Positions 49,111 to 58,039 of a stretch of 64,000 nucleotides of DNA are shown piece after piece. Within the stretch, counting starts at the first letter, position 1. Every line of letters begins with the position of its first letter. This stretch comes from Deltaproteobacteria bacterium (GTDB lineage Bacteria > Myxococcota_A > UBA9160 > SZUA-336): the NCBI GenBank assembly GCA_029261925.1, contig JAJDAJ010000020.1, forward strand, positions 1-64,000. Reading direction: 5' to 3'. Under the pieces are notes generated by a model. That model did no database searches. It was not told the origin of the DNA and saw only the letters and a list, made by a program, of their open reading frames with translations. Position numbers and translations under genes: made by a program.

Positions 49111-50873
49111 CGCGGTGCCGCGTTCAGCGGAGAGGTGACCTGCTGGAAGGTCTGGCTGAGGGACGTGACCACGTCGATCACCGTGGGCAGCGAGGAGCGC
49201 GCGGCCTCCTCGAGCGCCGGCCGGAGCTCGGCCGGCTTCTCGACGCGGACGCCCGCGCAGCCCATCGCGCGCGCGATCGCCGCATGGTCGAACTCGCGGA
49301 AGTCGCAGGCGATGTTGCGATCGCCCTGCCCGTGCTTCACCCAGCCGAGCGCCGCGTTGTTGAAGACCACGACCGTGATCGGCAGCTCCTCCTCGAGGGC
49401 CGTCATCAGGCCGTTCATGCCGATGGCGAAGCCGCCGTCGCCGCAGACCGCGACCGCCGGCCGGCCGGGCGCCACCACCTTCGCGGCCAGCGCTGCCGGG
49501 ATCGCGTACCCCATCGCGCCCACGCCCGCCGGCTGCAGGAAGCCCCCGGCGATCCGCGTCTGGTAGTAGTGCGTCATGAACAGGCGGTTCTCGCCGGCGT
49601 CACAGGTCAGCGTCGCGTCGGGCGGAAGGGCCTCGTGCAGCTCGCGGATGATGCGCTGCGGCAGGATCGGCGCGGCGTCGGAGCGATACTCGGGCACGTC
49701 GAAGAAGCCATGCTTGCCGCGCGCGGTCTGCAGTGCGGCGCTGCGCCGGGAGCGATCGTCCACCGACACCAGACCGGGGGCCCGCAGCTCCCCGGCGAGC
49801 TGCTCGAGGACCTGCGCCGCGTCGCCCAGGATCGCCTGCGCCACGGGGTAGGTCCAGGCCGCGTTGCGCGGCTCCACCTCGATCTGGATCAGCGTCTGGC
49901 GGCGCGGGTCGAGCAGCTGCGGGTTCTCGAAGGCCGTGTCGGTCGGCGCCAGCTTCGAGCCGACGGCCAGCACGACGTCGGCCTCGCCGATCACGGCGTT
50001 CGCCAGCGCCGTGCCGAAGTTCCCGTACGTGCCCAGCGCCAGCTCGTGCGTCTCGGGGAAGGTCCCCTTGCCCGCGGCGCTGGTCGCGACGGGCGCACCC
50101 AGGGCCTCGGCCACCGCGCGCAGCTCCTCGTACGCCCGGGCGATCCGCACTCCGTTGCCGGAGATGATCACCGGTCGCTCGGCCGCCGCCAGGCTGCGCG
50201 CCGCCTGCGCCACGGCGTCGGCGTCGGCGCGCGCGACGCGGGGCGACAGGTACGACCCGGTCGCGTACAGCGCCGGTCGGCTCTGCGGGCCGACGCGGCC
50301 GCGAAGCGCGCTGCTGTGATACAGGACCGCGACCGGACCGGGCTCCCCCGCGAGCGCGTGCTTGATGCCCAGCTGCGTGCACTGCACGGCCTGCTCGGGG
50401 CTGGTGGCCACGAAGACCGCCTTGGTGAACCCGCCGAAGGCCTGCGGCGCGTTCCAGGTGCCGTACTCGCCGGTGCCCGCCTGGTAAGGACCGTGATGGG
50501 AGAACGGCGCGTTGTCGCTCAGGTCCGCCAGCAGGAGCATCGGACTGCTGGCCATGTGGCCCTCGATCGCGCCGAGGCTCGAGTGCACCATGAACGCGCC
50601 CTGCCCGATCGCCACGCCCGGACGCCCGGTGAGCCGCCCGTAGACCTCCGCCATCACGCCTGCGCGCGACTCCTCGCGCACGAGCACGGTGCGGATCGTG
50701 GAGGCGTGATCGTACAGCGCGTCGAAGATGCGCCCGGTGAGACCCCCGGGCATGCCGAAGACGTGATCGATGCCGGCCTGCTCGAGCACCGTGACGATAC
50801 CCTCGCCGGGGGAGACCTCGCGGTCCAGGAGCAGCTCTGCCATCGCGTCGTCCCGTCCTCGACTGTTCGCCAT
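49107..50873 (-). CDS. Thiamine diphosphate-dependent enzyme (acetolactate synthase-like)
   Basis: The 588-residue ThDP enzyme has the N-terminal Pyr domain with catalytic Glu in VREESRAGVMAEVYGRLTGRPGV. A central dehydrogenase-like domain follows, then the C-terminal PP domain with GDGGFAIGMNGLMTALEEELPITVVVFNN (GDG...NN ThDP/Mg motif). It resembles acetolactate synthase and benzoylformate decarboxylase relatives, but no regulatory subunit is adjacent. The reaction is therefore uncertain. An ATG at 50843 (MAELLLDRE) is an alternative start. Confidence 0.83.
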   Translation of the reverse strand: MANSRGRDDAMAELLLDREVSPGEGIVTVLEQAGIDHVFGMPGGLTGRIFDALYDHASTIRTVLVREESRAGVMAEVYGRLTGRPGVAIGQGAFMVHSSLGAIEGHMASSPMLLLADLSDNAPFSHHGPYQAGTGEYGTWNAPQAFGGFTKAVFVATSPEQAVQCTQLGIKHALAGEPGPVAVLYHSSALRGRVGPQSRPALYATGSYLSPRVARADADAVAQAARSLAAAERPVIISGNGVRIARAYEELRAVAEALGAPVATSAAGKGTFPETHELALGTYGNFGTALANAVIGEADVVLAVGSKLAPTDTAFENPQLLDPRRQTLIQIEVEPRNAAWTYPVAQAILGDAAQVLEQLAGELRAPGLVSVDDRSRRSAALQTARGKHGFFDVPEYRSDAAPILPQRIIRELHEALPPDATLTCDAGENRLFMTHYYQTRIAGGFLQPAGVGAMGYAIPAALAAKVVAPGRPAVAVCGDGGFAIGMNGLMTALEEELPITVVVFNNAALGWVKHGQGDRNIACDFREFDHAAIARAMGCAGVRVEKPAELRPALEEAARSSLPTVIDVVTSLSQTFQQVTSPLNAAPR

Positions 50874-50993
50874 CAGCCCTCACGGCCAGCGCGGCCTCCG
50901 CGCCCGACCGCCGGCGAGCGTACCACGGGTCCCACCCCGGCTCGCATCCCGCTGCGGGCCAGCGCATCATGGGGCCCCACCGAGGAGATCGTC

Positions 50994-52040
50994 CTGGGCC
51001 TCGTCAACCGACAGATCGCGCTCGCGGCCTACCCCGAGGGCACGCCCCGCCCGTCGGACTTCGCGCTGCGGGAGGCGCCGCTGCCCGGGCCCGAGCGGGG
51101 TCAGCTGCTGTGCCGCACGCTCTACCTCTCGCTGGATCCGTACATGCGCGTGCCGATCCTGCCGCCGGAAAGCCACGTGCCGCGCGGGGGCGCCGGCCTC
51201 TCGCCCGGCGACCTGATGCTCGGCGGCGCCGTCAGCGAGGTGATCGAGTCGCGGCATCCCGGCTGGGCACCCGGCGACATCGTCGAGGGGCGGACCGGCT
51301 GGCAGACGCACCTGATCAGCGATGGCCAGGGCCTGCGTCGCGTCGATCCGGAGCTCGCACCGATCTCGACCGCGCTCGGAGTGCTCGGCATGCCGGGCTT
51401 CACGGCCTGGGTGGGACTGGAGCGCATCGGTCGCCCGCAGCCGGGCGAGACCGTCGTCGTCTCGGCGGCGTCGGGCGCGGTCGGCTCCCTGGTCGGACAG
51501 CTCGCGCGCCTGGGGGGCTGCCGCGCCGTCGGGATCGCCGGGGCCCGGAGCAAGTGCGTGTACGTGCGCGGCGAGCTCGGCTTCGACGCCTGCGTCAGCT
51601 ACCGGGCCGGGCAGCTCGCCGCCGACCTCGCCGCCGCCTGTCCCGAGGGGATCGACGTGTACTTCGACAACGTGGGCGGCGACGTGCTCGAGGCCGTGGT
51701 GCCGCAGCTCAATCCGTTCGCGCGCGTGGCGGTCTGCGGCCGCATCTCGCACCTGAACGAGCAGGCGCCGCCCGCGGGGCCCGACCGGCTCGGCGAGCTG
51801 CTGGGCGAGATCCTCACCCGGCGGCTGACGATCCAGGGCTTCACGCAGGGCGACTTCGCGGGCGCCTTCGACGACTTCCTGGCGCGCGTCGGCCCACTCG
51901 TGCGCTCCGGGGAGATCCGGTACCGCGAGGACGTGGTCGAGGGCCTCGAGAACGCCCCGGCGGCGTTCGGGCGCCTGTTCGAGGGCACGAACTTCGGCAA
52001 GCTCCTGGTGCACGTGGCCGACCCCGGCACCGCCCGCTGA
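50994..52040 (+). CDS. NADP-dependent MDR oxidoreductase (alkenal/prostaglandin reductase type)
   Basis: The 348-residue enzyme belongs to the zinc-free medium-chain reductases that reduce double bonds of alkenals or curcumin-like ketones. It has NRQIALAAYPEGTPRPSDF, YLSLDPYMRVPI, the Rossmann motif SAASGAVGSLVGQLARLGGCRAVGIAG and YFDNVGGDVLEAVVPQLNPFARVAVCGRIS. Homology begins at NRQIAL, but no ATG, GTG or TTG lies in frame close upstream. A CTG at 50994 with GAGGAG seven bases before it is the best start. Confidence 0.83.
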   Translation: MGLVNRQIALAAYPEGTPRPSDFALREAPLPGPERGQLLCRTLYLSLDPYMRVPILPPESHVPRGGAGLSPGDLMLGGAVSEVIESRHPGWAPGDIVEGRTGWQTHLISDGQGLRRVDPELAPISTALGVLGMPGFTAWVGLERIGRPQPGETVVVSAASGAVGSLVGQLARLGGCRAVGIAGARSKCVYVRGELGFDACVSYRAGQLAADLAAACPEGIDVYFDNVGGDVLEAVVPQLNPFARVAVCGRISHLNEQAPPAGPDRLGELLGEILTRRLTIQGFTQGDFAGAFDDFLARVGPLVRSGEIRYREDVVEGLENAPAAFGRLFEGTNFGKLLVHVADPGTAR

Positions 52041-52080
52041 GGCGAGCGCGCCGCGCGGGGGTTTGGAACCCTACCCCGCC

Positions 52081-53214
52081 GTGAGCGCCCTGCCCCGGAC
52101 CCTGCTGGTGCCCAGCGCGCGACTCGCGCGCCGCACCCCGGCGCAGGTGAGCCGCGAGCTGCGCGAGCTGCTGCGCGGCGGCGCGCCGTTCGAGATCGGC
52201 GGCAGCGCCCGCAGCAGCCCGGCACGGCTGCTGGCGCGCTACCCGGCCCGGGCGAAGCTCTCGCTCTTCGACACCACGTTCTACCTGTCGGCACCGCGGC
52301 AGAATCCCGACCTGCGCTTCTGCGTCAGCTACGTGGTGCAGCCGCGCGCGCGCGGCGGTGGGCCCGCGGTCTTCGCCCGCATCTTCTACAAGGACGTGTC
52401 GCTGCTCTGGCGCTCCGCGTCGCACTACCTGAATCAGCCGTGGGGCAAGTGGATCGGCAAGGGCGCGGTGCGCAGCACCGAGCAGGACGGCTACATCGTC
52501 GAGAGCTCGGCCGAGGAGACCACGGACCTGCCGCTGGAGATCCAGACCGCCCTGGAGCTGTACAACCAGGGCGCGCAGCGCGTTCCCACCGACCACGTGG
52601 CGGTCGAGCGGGTGCTACGCCGGGGACCCGAGGGCCGGATCGAGCCCTACCGGGACTTCAGCGGACCGCGCGAGCGCGCAGCAGCCCGCCGCGGGGGCCG
52701 CATCAACGGCGGACGACCGGTCGCGCGCTTCACGCGCCGGGGCGACCCGGGCTCGCTGCGCTTCGCGCGCGGCTACGAGCCGGACCTGCGCGACGGTGTG
52801 GTCGAGCGCGCCGTCACCACCAGCCGCCTGTACGGCGGGCGCGTGCGTCGCTTCCGCATCCTGTCGACCAACCAGCGCATCCAGTACATGTTCTTCGCCG
52901 GACGCCGGCAGGTCTGGATCGGACCGCCGCAGGCCACCACGACGGAGCTGATGAGCTTCGGAGTGCGCACGGTCGACGTGCGCTGCGACGAGTGGCTGTG
53001 CATCCCCGCGTTCGAGTACCACTTCATCGACGAGAGCCTCGACCCCCCTGCCCTGCACAGCCAGATCCCCGAGGGCTTCGCCGGGGAGCCCAGCGAGGTG
53101 GACCCGATCCGGGCCGACGCCTCGGCCTGGCTGGAGCGCCTGCCGGTGGTGCGGGACTTTCGCCGCGAGATTCTCGGCAGACGCCGCAACTCCCCGGGCC
53201 GCCGGCGGTTGTGA
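52081..53214 (+). CDS. Hypothetical protein
   Basis: The 377-residue soluble protein has no recognised domain. It contains [21 protein letters not shown], a [28 protein letters not shown] segment and [26 protein letters not shown], followed by [17 protein letters not shown]. No signal peptide or membrane helix is evident. The GTG at 52081 is chosen. A TTG at 52063 is possible. Codon use matches neighbours. The name-worthy function is unknown. Confidence 0.65.
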   Translation: MSALPRTLLVPSARLARRTPAQVSRELRELLRGGAPFEIGGSARSSPARLLARYPARAKLSLFDTTFYLSAPRQNPDLRFCVSYVVQPRARGGGPAVFARIFYKDVSLLWRSASHYLNQPWGKWIGKGAVRSTEQDGYIVESSAEETTDLPLEIQTALELYNQGAQRVPTDHVAVERVLRRGPEGRIEPYRDFSGPRERAAARRGGRINGGRPVARFTRRGDPGSLRFARGYEPDLRDGVVERAVTTSRLYGGRVRRFRILSTNQRIQYMFFAGRRQVWIGPPQATTTELMSFGVRTVDVRCDEWLCIPAFEYHFIDESLDPPALHSQIPEGFAGEPSEVDPIRADASAWLERLPVVRDFRREILGRRRNSPGRRRL

Positions 53215-53272
53215 CCCGTTGACCCCGGGGCCGTGGGGTGGTCCACTGTCCCGCGGGCACACGAGGAGGGCG

Positions 53273-54280
53273 ATGGGGATGCGCAAGCTTGTTCTGGGGA
53301 TGGGGCTGGGAATCGGGCTTCTGGCCGGGCTCTCGCTGCTGGGGGCGAGCCAGGCCGAGGCGGCGGTCACCATGAGCGGCGACGAGTGCGGCCCGGAGGC
53401 GCCCTGCGTCTTCGAGTGCTTGCAGGTATGGAGCGACACCGTCCAGGCCTGCATCGCCGCCGGAGAGCCCCGTGCGGCCTGCTGGTCGCGCGGTCAGATG
53501 GCACGTGAGATCTGCGTGCTGGAGCGCTGCGAGCCGGGTCCGCGCTGCGAGAAGCGCTGCGCCTGGCGCGCCCAGCACCTGTTCTGGCGCTGTCTGGAGT
53601 CCGGCCAGCCGCGCGAGGTCTGCGTGGAGCACGCGGGCTCGGCGCTGCGCACCTGCATCGCTCGCTACTGCGAGCCCTGCGCGTGTCCGAGGATCTACGC
53701 GCCGGTCTGCGGTGCCGACGGCATGACCTACCCGAACGCCTGCGAGGCCCGCTGCGCCGGCGTCGACATCGCGCACGAGGGCGAGTGCCGCGAGGACATG
53801 TGCCGCTCCAACAAGGACTGCGCGGACGGCGAGGTCTGCCACCCGCGACAGCACGAGTGCATGCCCGAGTGCTCGATCGCCTGCCTGGTGCCCGATCCGG
53901 TCTGCGGCGTGGACGGCAACACGTACGTCTGCGGTGTGGAGGACGCGTTCTGCCACGGCGTGGACGTGGCCCATCCGGGGCCCTGCCGCGAGCCCTGCTT
54001 CTGCCCGCAGATCTATGACCCGGTCTGCGGTGCGGACGGCAGCACCTACGGGAACGCCTGCGAGGCGCGCTGCGCCGGCGTGGAGATCACGCACGACGGC
54101 GAGTGCGGCCTCTGCGCGCAGCTCGGTGTCCCGTCGGAGGTCTGCCCCCTGATCCTCTGCGCCCCCGAGGGCGGGGACCCGGTGTGCGGAAGCGACGGCG
54201 CGACCTACCCGAACGCCTGCATGGCGTGCTGCGGCGCCGGAGTCGAGGTCGCGCACGAGGGCGAGTGCGCGCCCCGCTAG
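53273..54280 (+). CDS. Secreted Kazal-repeat protein
   Basis: The 335-residue protein has a signal peptide (residues 1-31, cleavage near AEAA), an N-terminal Cys-rich region (36-133) and about four Kazal-like domains (136-172, 200-238, 242-278 and 295-332). The hallmark CxxxYxPVCGxDGxTYxNxC pattern appears at 136 and 242. These two copies share near-identical DNA, indicating recent duplication. Kazal domains inhibit serine proteases. The second domain reads [12 protein letters not shown]. The ATG at 53273 with GAGGAGG upstream is preferred. Confidence 0.87.
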   Translation: MGMRKLVLGMGLGIGLLAGLSLLGASQAEAAVTMSGDECGPEAPCVFECLQVWSDTVQACIAAGEPRAACWSRGQMAREICVLERCEPGPRCEKRCAWRAQHLFWRCLESGQPREVCVEHAGSALRTCIARYCEPCACPRIYAPVCGADGMTYPNACEARCAGVDIAHEGECREDMCRSNKDCADGEVCHPRQHECMPECSIACLVPDPVCGVDGNTYVCGVEDAFCHGVDVAHPGPCREPCFCPQIYDPVCGADGSTYGNACEARCAGVEITHDGECGLCAQLGVPSEVCPLILCAPEGGDPVCGSDGATYPNACMACCGAGVEVAHEGECAPR

Positions 54281-54368
54281 GGAGCCACCGCCGACTGCAC
54301 GAGCAGTGTGACGATCCCCGGGGCGGCGCCCGCGCCGTCCCGGGGATCCTGGCCACACGGGAGCGGGC

Positions 54369-55415
54369 TTGCGCGTCTACCTGACGCTCGACTTCCGGAA
54401 CGACCCCGCGCGGCGGCGCCCCTGGCGCGAGTTCTGGGAGGACGGCCTCTGGCTGCTCTGCGAGGCCGAGGCCATGGGCTTCGACGGCGTGCTCGTGCAG
54501 GAGCACTTCTTCCAGCCCGACGGCTACGGCCCGTCGATCACCGCCTTCCTGACGCTGCTGGCGGAGCGCACGCGGCGCGTGCGCATCGGTTCCTACCTGC
54601 ACATCCTGCCGCTGCACCACCCCGCGCGCCTGGCCCAGGAGTGCGCGGTGCTCGACCACCTCAGCGAGGGCCGACTCGACGTGACCGTGGGGCTCGGGCA
54701 CAGCCTGGCGGAGTACCGCGCCTTCGGCGTCGACCCGCGGCGGCGGCCCTCGCGCATGGAGGAGGGCCTGCAGCTGCTCAGGCTCGCCTGGACCGAGCAC
54801 CCGTTCAGCTTCCGCGGTGCCCACTACGCGGTCGACAACCTCGAGGTACGGCCCGAGCCGCTCCAGCAGCCCCATCCCCCGCTCTGGGTCGGCGTCACGA
54901 GTGCGGCTGCCGCGGAGCGCGCGGGGCGCCACGGCACACACCTGGCCGCCGCCTCGACCGAGCCCGAGGTGTACCGCGCCTATCGCGACGGCCTGGCGAG
55001 CGGCGGCCACGACCCCGCCGCGGCGCGCGTCTCGGGCACGCTCACCCTGACCGCGACGCGCGAGGATCCCGAGCGCGTCTGGCAGCGCAACCGCCGGCTT
55101 TACTTCGACCGCTGGGATTTCTACCGGCGCATCCGCGAGGAGCTCGGCGATCCCGCCCTGGCGGTCGCCGCGTCCCGCAACGGCGAGACGAGCCGCGAGG
55201 CGGCCCCGAGCCCCGAGACCTACCGCGGCAACGAGCTGATCGGCGAGCCCGCGGTGCTGCTGGCCGCGCTCGAGCCGCTGGCGCGCGACCTCGGCTGGAC
55301 CGACTTCGTGCTCAACGGCCCGGCCTCGGGCATCGACTGGCGCGGCGAGGGCCACGCCAGCGTGAAGCTCTTCGCGGAGCAGGTCCTGCCCGTGCTGAAG
55401 GGCTGGACGCCCTGA
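54369..55415 (+). CDS. Luciferase-like (LLM) oxidoreductase
   Basis: The 348-residue LLM-class monooxygenase or reductase has GFDGVLVQEHFFQPDGYGPS near residue 37, RIGSYLHILPLHHPARLAQECAVLDHLSEGRLDVTVGLGH and PLWVGVTSAAAAERAGRHG. The QEHFF...PS segment is typical of flavin-dependent rather than clear F420 members. The start is a TTG without a strong ribosome site, and the gene lies 88 bp after the Kazal gene. It is the third LLM paralogue in the window, with unknown substrate. Confidence 0.82.
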   Translation: MRVYLTLDFRNDPARRRPWREFWEDGLWLLCEAEAMGFDGVLVQEHFFQPDGYGPSITAFLTLLAERTRRVRIGSYLHILPLHHPARLAQECAVLDHLSEGRLDVTVGLGHSLAEYRAFGVDPRRRPSRMEEGLQLLRLAWTEHPFSFRGAHYAVDNLEVRPEPLQQPHPPLWVGVTSAAAAERAGRHGTHLAAASTEPEVYRAYRDGLASGGHDPAAARVSGTLTLTATREDPERVWQRNRRLYFDRWDFYRRIREELGDPALAVAASRNGETSREAAPSPETYRGNELIGEPAVLLAALEPLARDLGWTDFVLNGPASGIDWRGEGHASVKLFAEQVLPVLKGWTP

Positions 55416-55436
55416 GCCAGCCTCCGGGCTGGCCTG

Positions 55437-55796
55437 CTAGCGCAGCCAGCCGGGCGGCACGTCGGCCCGGCGAGCCTCGTGCTGGAGCGCGCCGAGCTCG
55501 TCCTCGAGCGCCTCGGCCTGCTCCTCGTAGCGCTCGATCTGGCGCTCGAGGCTCTCCTCGCGCGCCGAGACCGAGCGGTCGAACGAGGCCGGGAGCGACC
55601 AGATCTCCTCGCGCTTGCGCTCGATGCTCGCCTCGAGCTGCTCGATGCGCTGCTCGAGCGAGCGCGCCTCGGCACGCCACTGCGCCTCGGTCCGACCACC
55701 GCGCCGCTCGGCCCCGTCGCCGGGATCGAGCTCGATGGACAGGTCACACGCGGCGAGCAGCGCCGCAGCCAGGATCAGCCAGCGAAGTCCGTGCAT
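55437..55796 (-). CDS. Coiled-coil lipoprotein
   Basis: The 119-residue protein has a signal sequence with lipobox LAAC (Cys17), an acidic Pro/Gly-poor linker and a long coiled coil (about 40-110) rich in Glu, Arg and Leu (ARSLEQRIEQLEASIERKREE). It is probably a small membrane-anchored structural lipoprotein. The function is unknown. It lies 93 bp downstream of the next minus-strand gene. Confidence 0.7.
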   Translation of the reverse strand: MHGLRWLILAAALLAACDLSIELDPGDGAERRGGRTEAQWRAEARSLEQRIEQLEASIERKREEIWSLPASFDRSVSAREESLERQIERYEEQAEALEDELGALQHEARRADVPPGWLR

Positions 55797-55888
55797 GCCG
55801 GGCGTTTCGGCCGCCGCCCGCGCGGTCCTGAGCGTGGCGAGCCCTTCGGCTGCGGTGCACGTGCGTCACCCGACGACGCGCGCGCGTC

Positions 55889-56356
55889 TCAGGGCGCCAC
55901 GGAGTCGGGCCGCTCGAAGCCGGCCGGTCGGTAGACCCCGACGCAGAGATTCTCGTGCATGCCGTGGCCGATCTCCCCGCTGTCGAGCTCGAAGCGACAC
56001 AGGGTCTCGTTGAGGCCGACCCACGGCGCGCGCGCCCCGGGCGTGCTCATGTCATGCACCACGCCCTCGACCTTCAGCGGGCCCTGGTAGACCCCGTGGC
56101 CCCACTCGCCGTCGTAGCGATAGCCCGAGCCCGCGAACAGGTACAGCGTGCGCAGGGGAATGCTCGTGGCCCGGATCTCCTGGCCCGAGGGGTGGGTCAG
56201 GCGCGTCACCGCGCGCTCGATCTCGCGGGTGCCCGACCGGTAGGTGATGTCGATCTCGGCGTGACCGAGCGCCTCGACCCCCTTGTCGACGCCGAGGTTC
56301 CAGACGCGAGCCGCCTCCTCGACGATCCGGTTGCCATCGCCGTCCTCATCGACCAT
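55889..56356 (-). CDS. Hypothetical beta-rich protein (possible DUF7064-like C-terminus)
   Basis: The 155-residue soluble protein has repeated short beta strands and a conserved-looking YLFAGSGYRYDGEWGHGVYQGPLKVEGVVHD segment. This recalls the C-terminal part of CrtC/DUF7064-type lipocalin-like proteins. Those are much longer (over 300 residues), so this is either a short relative or a truncated copy. No upstream coding remnant is visible within 75 bp before the divergent carboxylase gene. Confidence 0.55.
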   Translation of the reverse strand: MVDEDGDGNRIVEEAARVWNLGVDKGVEALGHAEIDITYRSGTREIERAVTRLTHPSGQEIRATSIPLRTLYLFAGSGYRYDGEWGHGVYQGPLKVEGVVHDMSTPGARAPWVGLNETLCRFELDSGEIGHGMHENLCVGVYRPAGFERPDSVAP

Positions 56357-56430
56357 GAGCCGCCTGCGGCCACTACCCGCACATGCGAGCCAGCCCCCGC
56401 TGGCCTATCGTTGCCCGGCCCCCGCAGACC

Positions 56431-58029
56431 ATGCCCGTGCTGCAATCCTCCATCGAATCCGGCAGCGAGGCCTGCCGGGCCAATCGAGAGGCCTATCAGG
56501 CCCTGCTCGCGACGCTGCGCGCTCGCCAGGCTCACGTGGTGGACGGGGGTCGCGAGCGCGCCATCGAGCGGCATCGATCCCGGGGCAAGTACCTGCCGCG
56601 CGAGCGCATCGACATGGTCGTCGACGCCGGCACGCCGTTCCTGGAGCTCTCCACGCTGGCCGGCTTCGGTCAGTACGACGACGAGGTCCCCGGGGCGGCC
56701 ATCGTCACCGGGATCGGCATCGTCGCCGGGGTGCCGTGCATGTTCATCGCGAACGACGCCACGGTGAAGGGCGGCACGCTGCTGCCCGCCTCGATCAAGA
56801 AGCACGTGCGCGCCCAGCAGATCGCCGAGGAGAACCGCCTGCCGACGATCTACCTCGTCGACAGCGGCGGCGCATTCCTGCCGCTGCAGGACGAGGTGTT
56901 CCCCGACAAGGACCACTTCGGCGGCACCTTCTGGCGCCAGGCCCGGATGTCCGCGGCGGGGCTGCCGCAGCTCTCGGTCGTGCTCGGCGGCTGCACGGCG
57001 GGCGGCGCGTACGTGCCCGCGCTCAGCGACGAGGTCGTGATCGTCAAGGGCATCGGCCGCATCTTCCTCGGGGGACCCCCGATCGTGAAGGCCGCGCTCG
57101 GCGAGGTCATCGACGCCGAGAGCCTGGGGGGCGCCGAGCTGCACACCTTCGAGTCCGGCGTGGCCGACCACATCGCGTACGACGAGCCCGAGGCCTACGG
57201 CATCCTGCGCGACATCGTGGCGGGCCTGAACCAGCCCGGCATCGCGGCACCGCCCCACGCGCCGGGCCCTCCCCTGCTGCCTCCCGAGAGCATCGGCGCC
57301 GTGATCCCCCACGACGCGCGCGTGCCCTTCGACGTGCGCGAGGTGATCGCGCGGCTGGTAGACGGCTCGGAGCTCCAGGAGTTCAAGCCGCGCTGGGGCG
57401 AGTCGCTGGTCACCGGAACCGCGCGCCTGCACGGCTACCCGGTCGGGATCGTGGCCAACAACGGCATCATCTTCGCCGAGTCCGCGCTCAAGGCCACACA
57501 GTTCATCGAGATGTGCGGCCAGCGGCGCGTCCCCCTGCTCTTCCTGCAGAACACCTCGGGCTACATGGTCGGGCGCGACTCCGAGATCGCCGGCATCGCG
57601 AAGCACGGCGCGAAGATGGTCAGCGCCGTGGCGAACGCCAGCGTGCCGAAGCTGACGGTCCTGGTCGGCGGCTCGTACGGCGCGGGCAACTACGGAATGT
57701 GCGGCCGCGGCTTCCAGCCGCGCTTCCTGTTCGCCTGGCCGAACTCGCGCATCGCCACGATGAGCGCCCAGACGGCCCAGACCGTGCTGGTCGACGTGCG
57801 CCGCGGCGGCCTCGACGCCGGCAGCGTCGACGAGGCCGAGATCGAGGCGCTGCGCCGCGAGGTCGGTGAGCAGTACGAGCGGCAGAGCGATCCCTACTAC
57901 GCGACCTCGCGCATCTGGGACGACGGCCTGATCGAGCCCGGGCAGACCCGCGACGTGCTCGGACTCTGCCTCGCACTGGCGGCCCGGGCGCCCGGCACCC
58001 CGGGACCCTTCCGCGTGTTCCGGATGTGA
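56431..58029 (+). CDS. Acyl-CoA carboxylase beta subunit (MccB/AtuC type)
   Basis: The 532-residue carboxyltransferase has the paired oxyanion-hole GG motifs FLVDSGGAFLPLQ-type and GGCTAGGAYVPALSDE (near 187), plus SYGAGNYGMCGRGFQPRF in the second half. Length and motifs fit 3-methylcrotonyl- or geranyl-CoA carboxylase beta. The segment FGGTFWRQARMSA differs from the FGRIFYNQ common to both. The alpha subunit follows 10 bp later. Leucine/isovalerate or acyclic-terpenoid degradation is implied. No hydratase or HMG-CoA lyase is adjacent. Confidence 0.9.
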   Translation: MPVLQSSIESGSEACRANREAYQALLATLRARQAHVVDGGRERAIERHRSRGKYLPRERIDMVVDAGTPFLELSTLAGFGQYDDEVPGAAIVTGIGIVAGVPCMFIANDATVKGGTLLPASIKKHVRAQQIAEENRLPTIYLVDSGGAFLPLQDEVFPDKDHFGGTFWRQARMSAAGLPQLSVVLGGCTAGGAYVPALSDEVVIVKGIGRIFLGGPPIVKAALGEVIDAESLGGAELHTFESGVADHIAYDEPEAYGILRDIVAGLNQPGIAAPPHAPGPPLLPPESIGAVIPHDARVPFDVREVIARLVDGSELQEFKPRWGESLVTGTARLHGYPVGIVANNGIIFAESALKATQFIEMCGQRRVPLLFLQNTSGYMVGRDSEIAGIAKHGAKMVSAVANASVPKLTVLVGGSYGAGNYGMCGRGFQPRFLFAWPNSRIATMSAQTAQTVLVDVRRGGLDAGSVDEAEIEALRREVGEQYERQSDPYYATSRIWDDGLIEPGQTRDVLGLCLALAARAPGTPGPFRVFRM

Positions 58030-58039
58030 GGGGGCCCGC

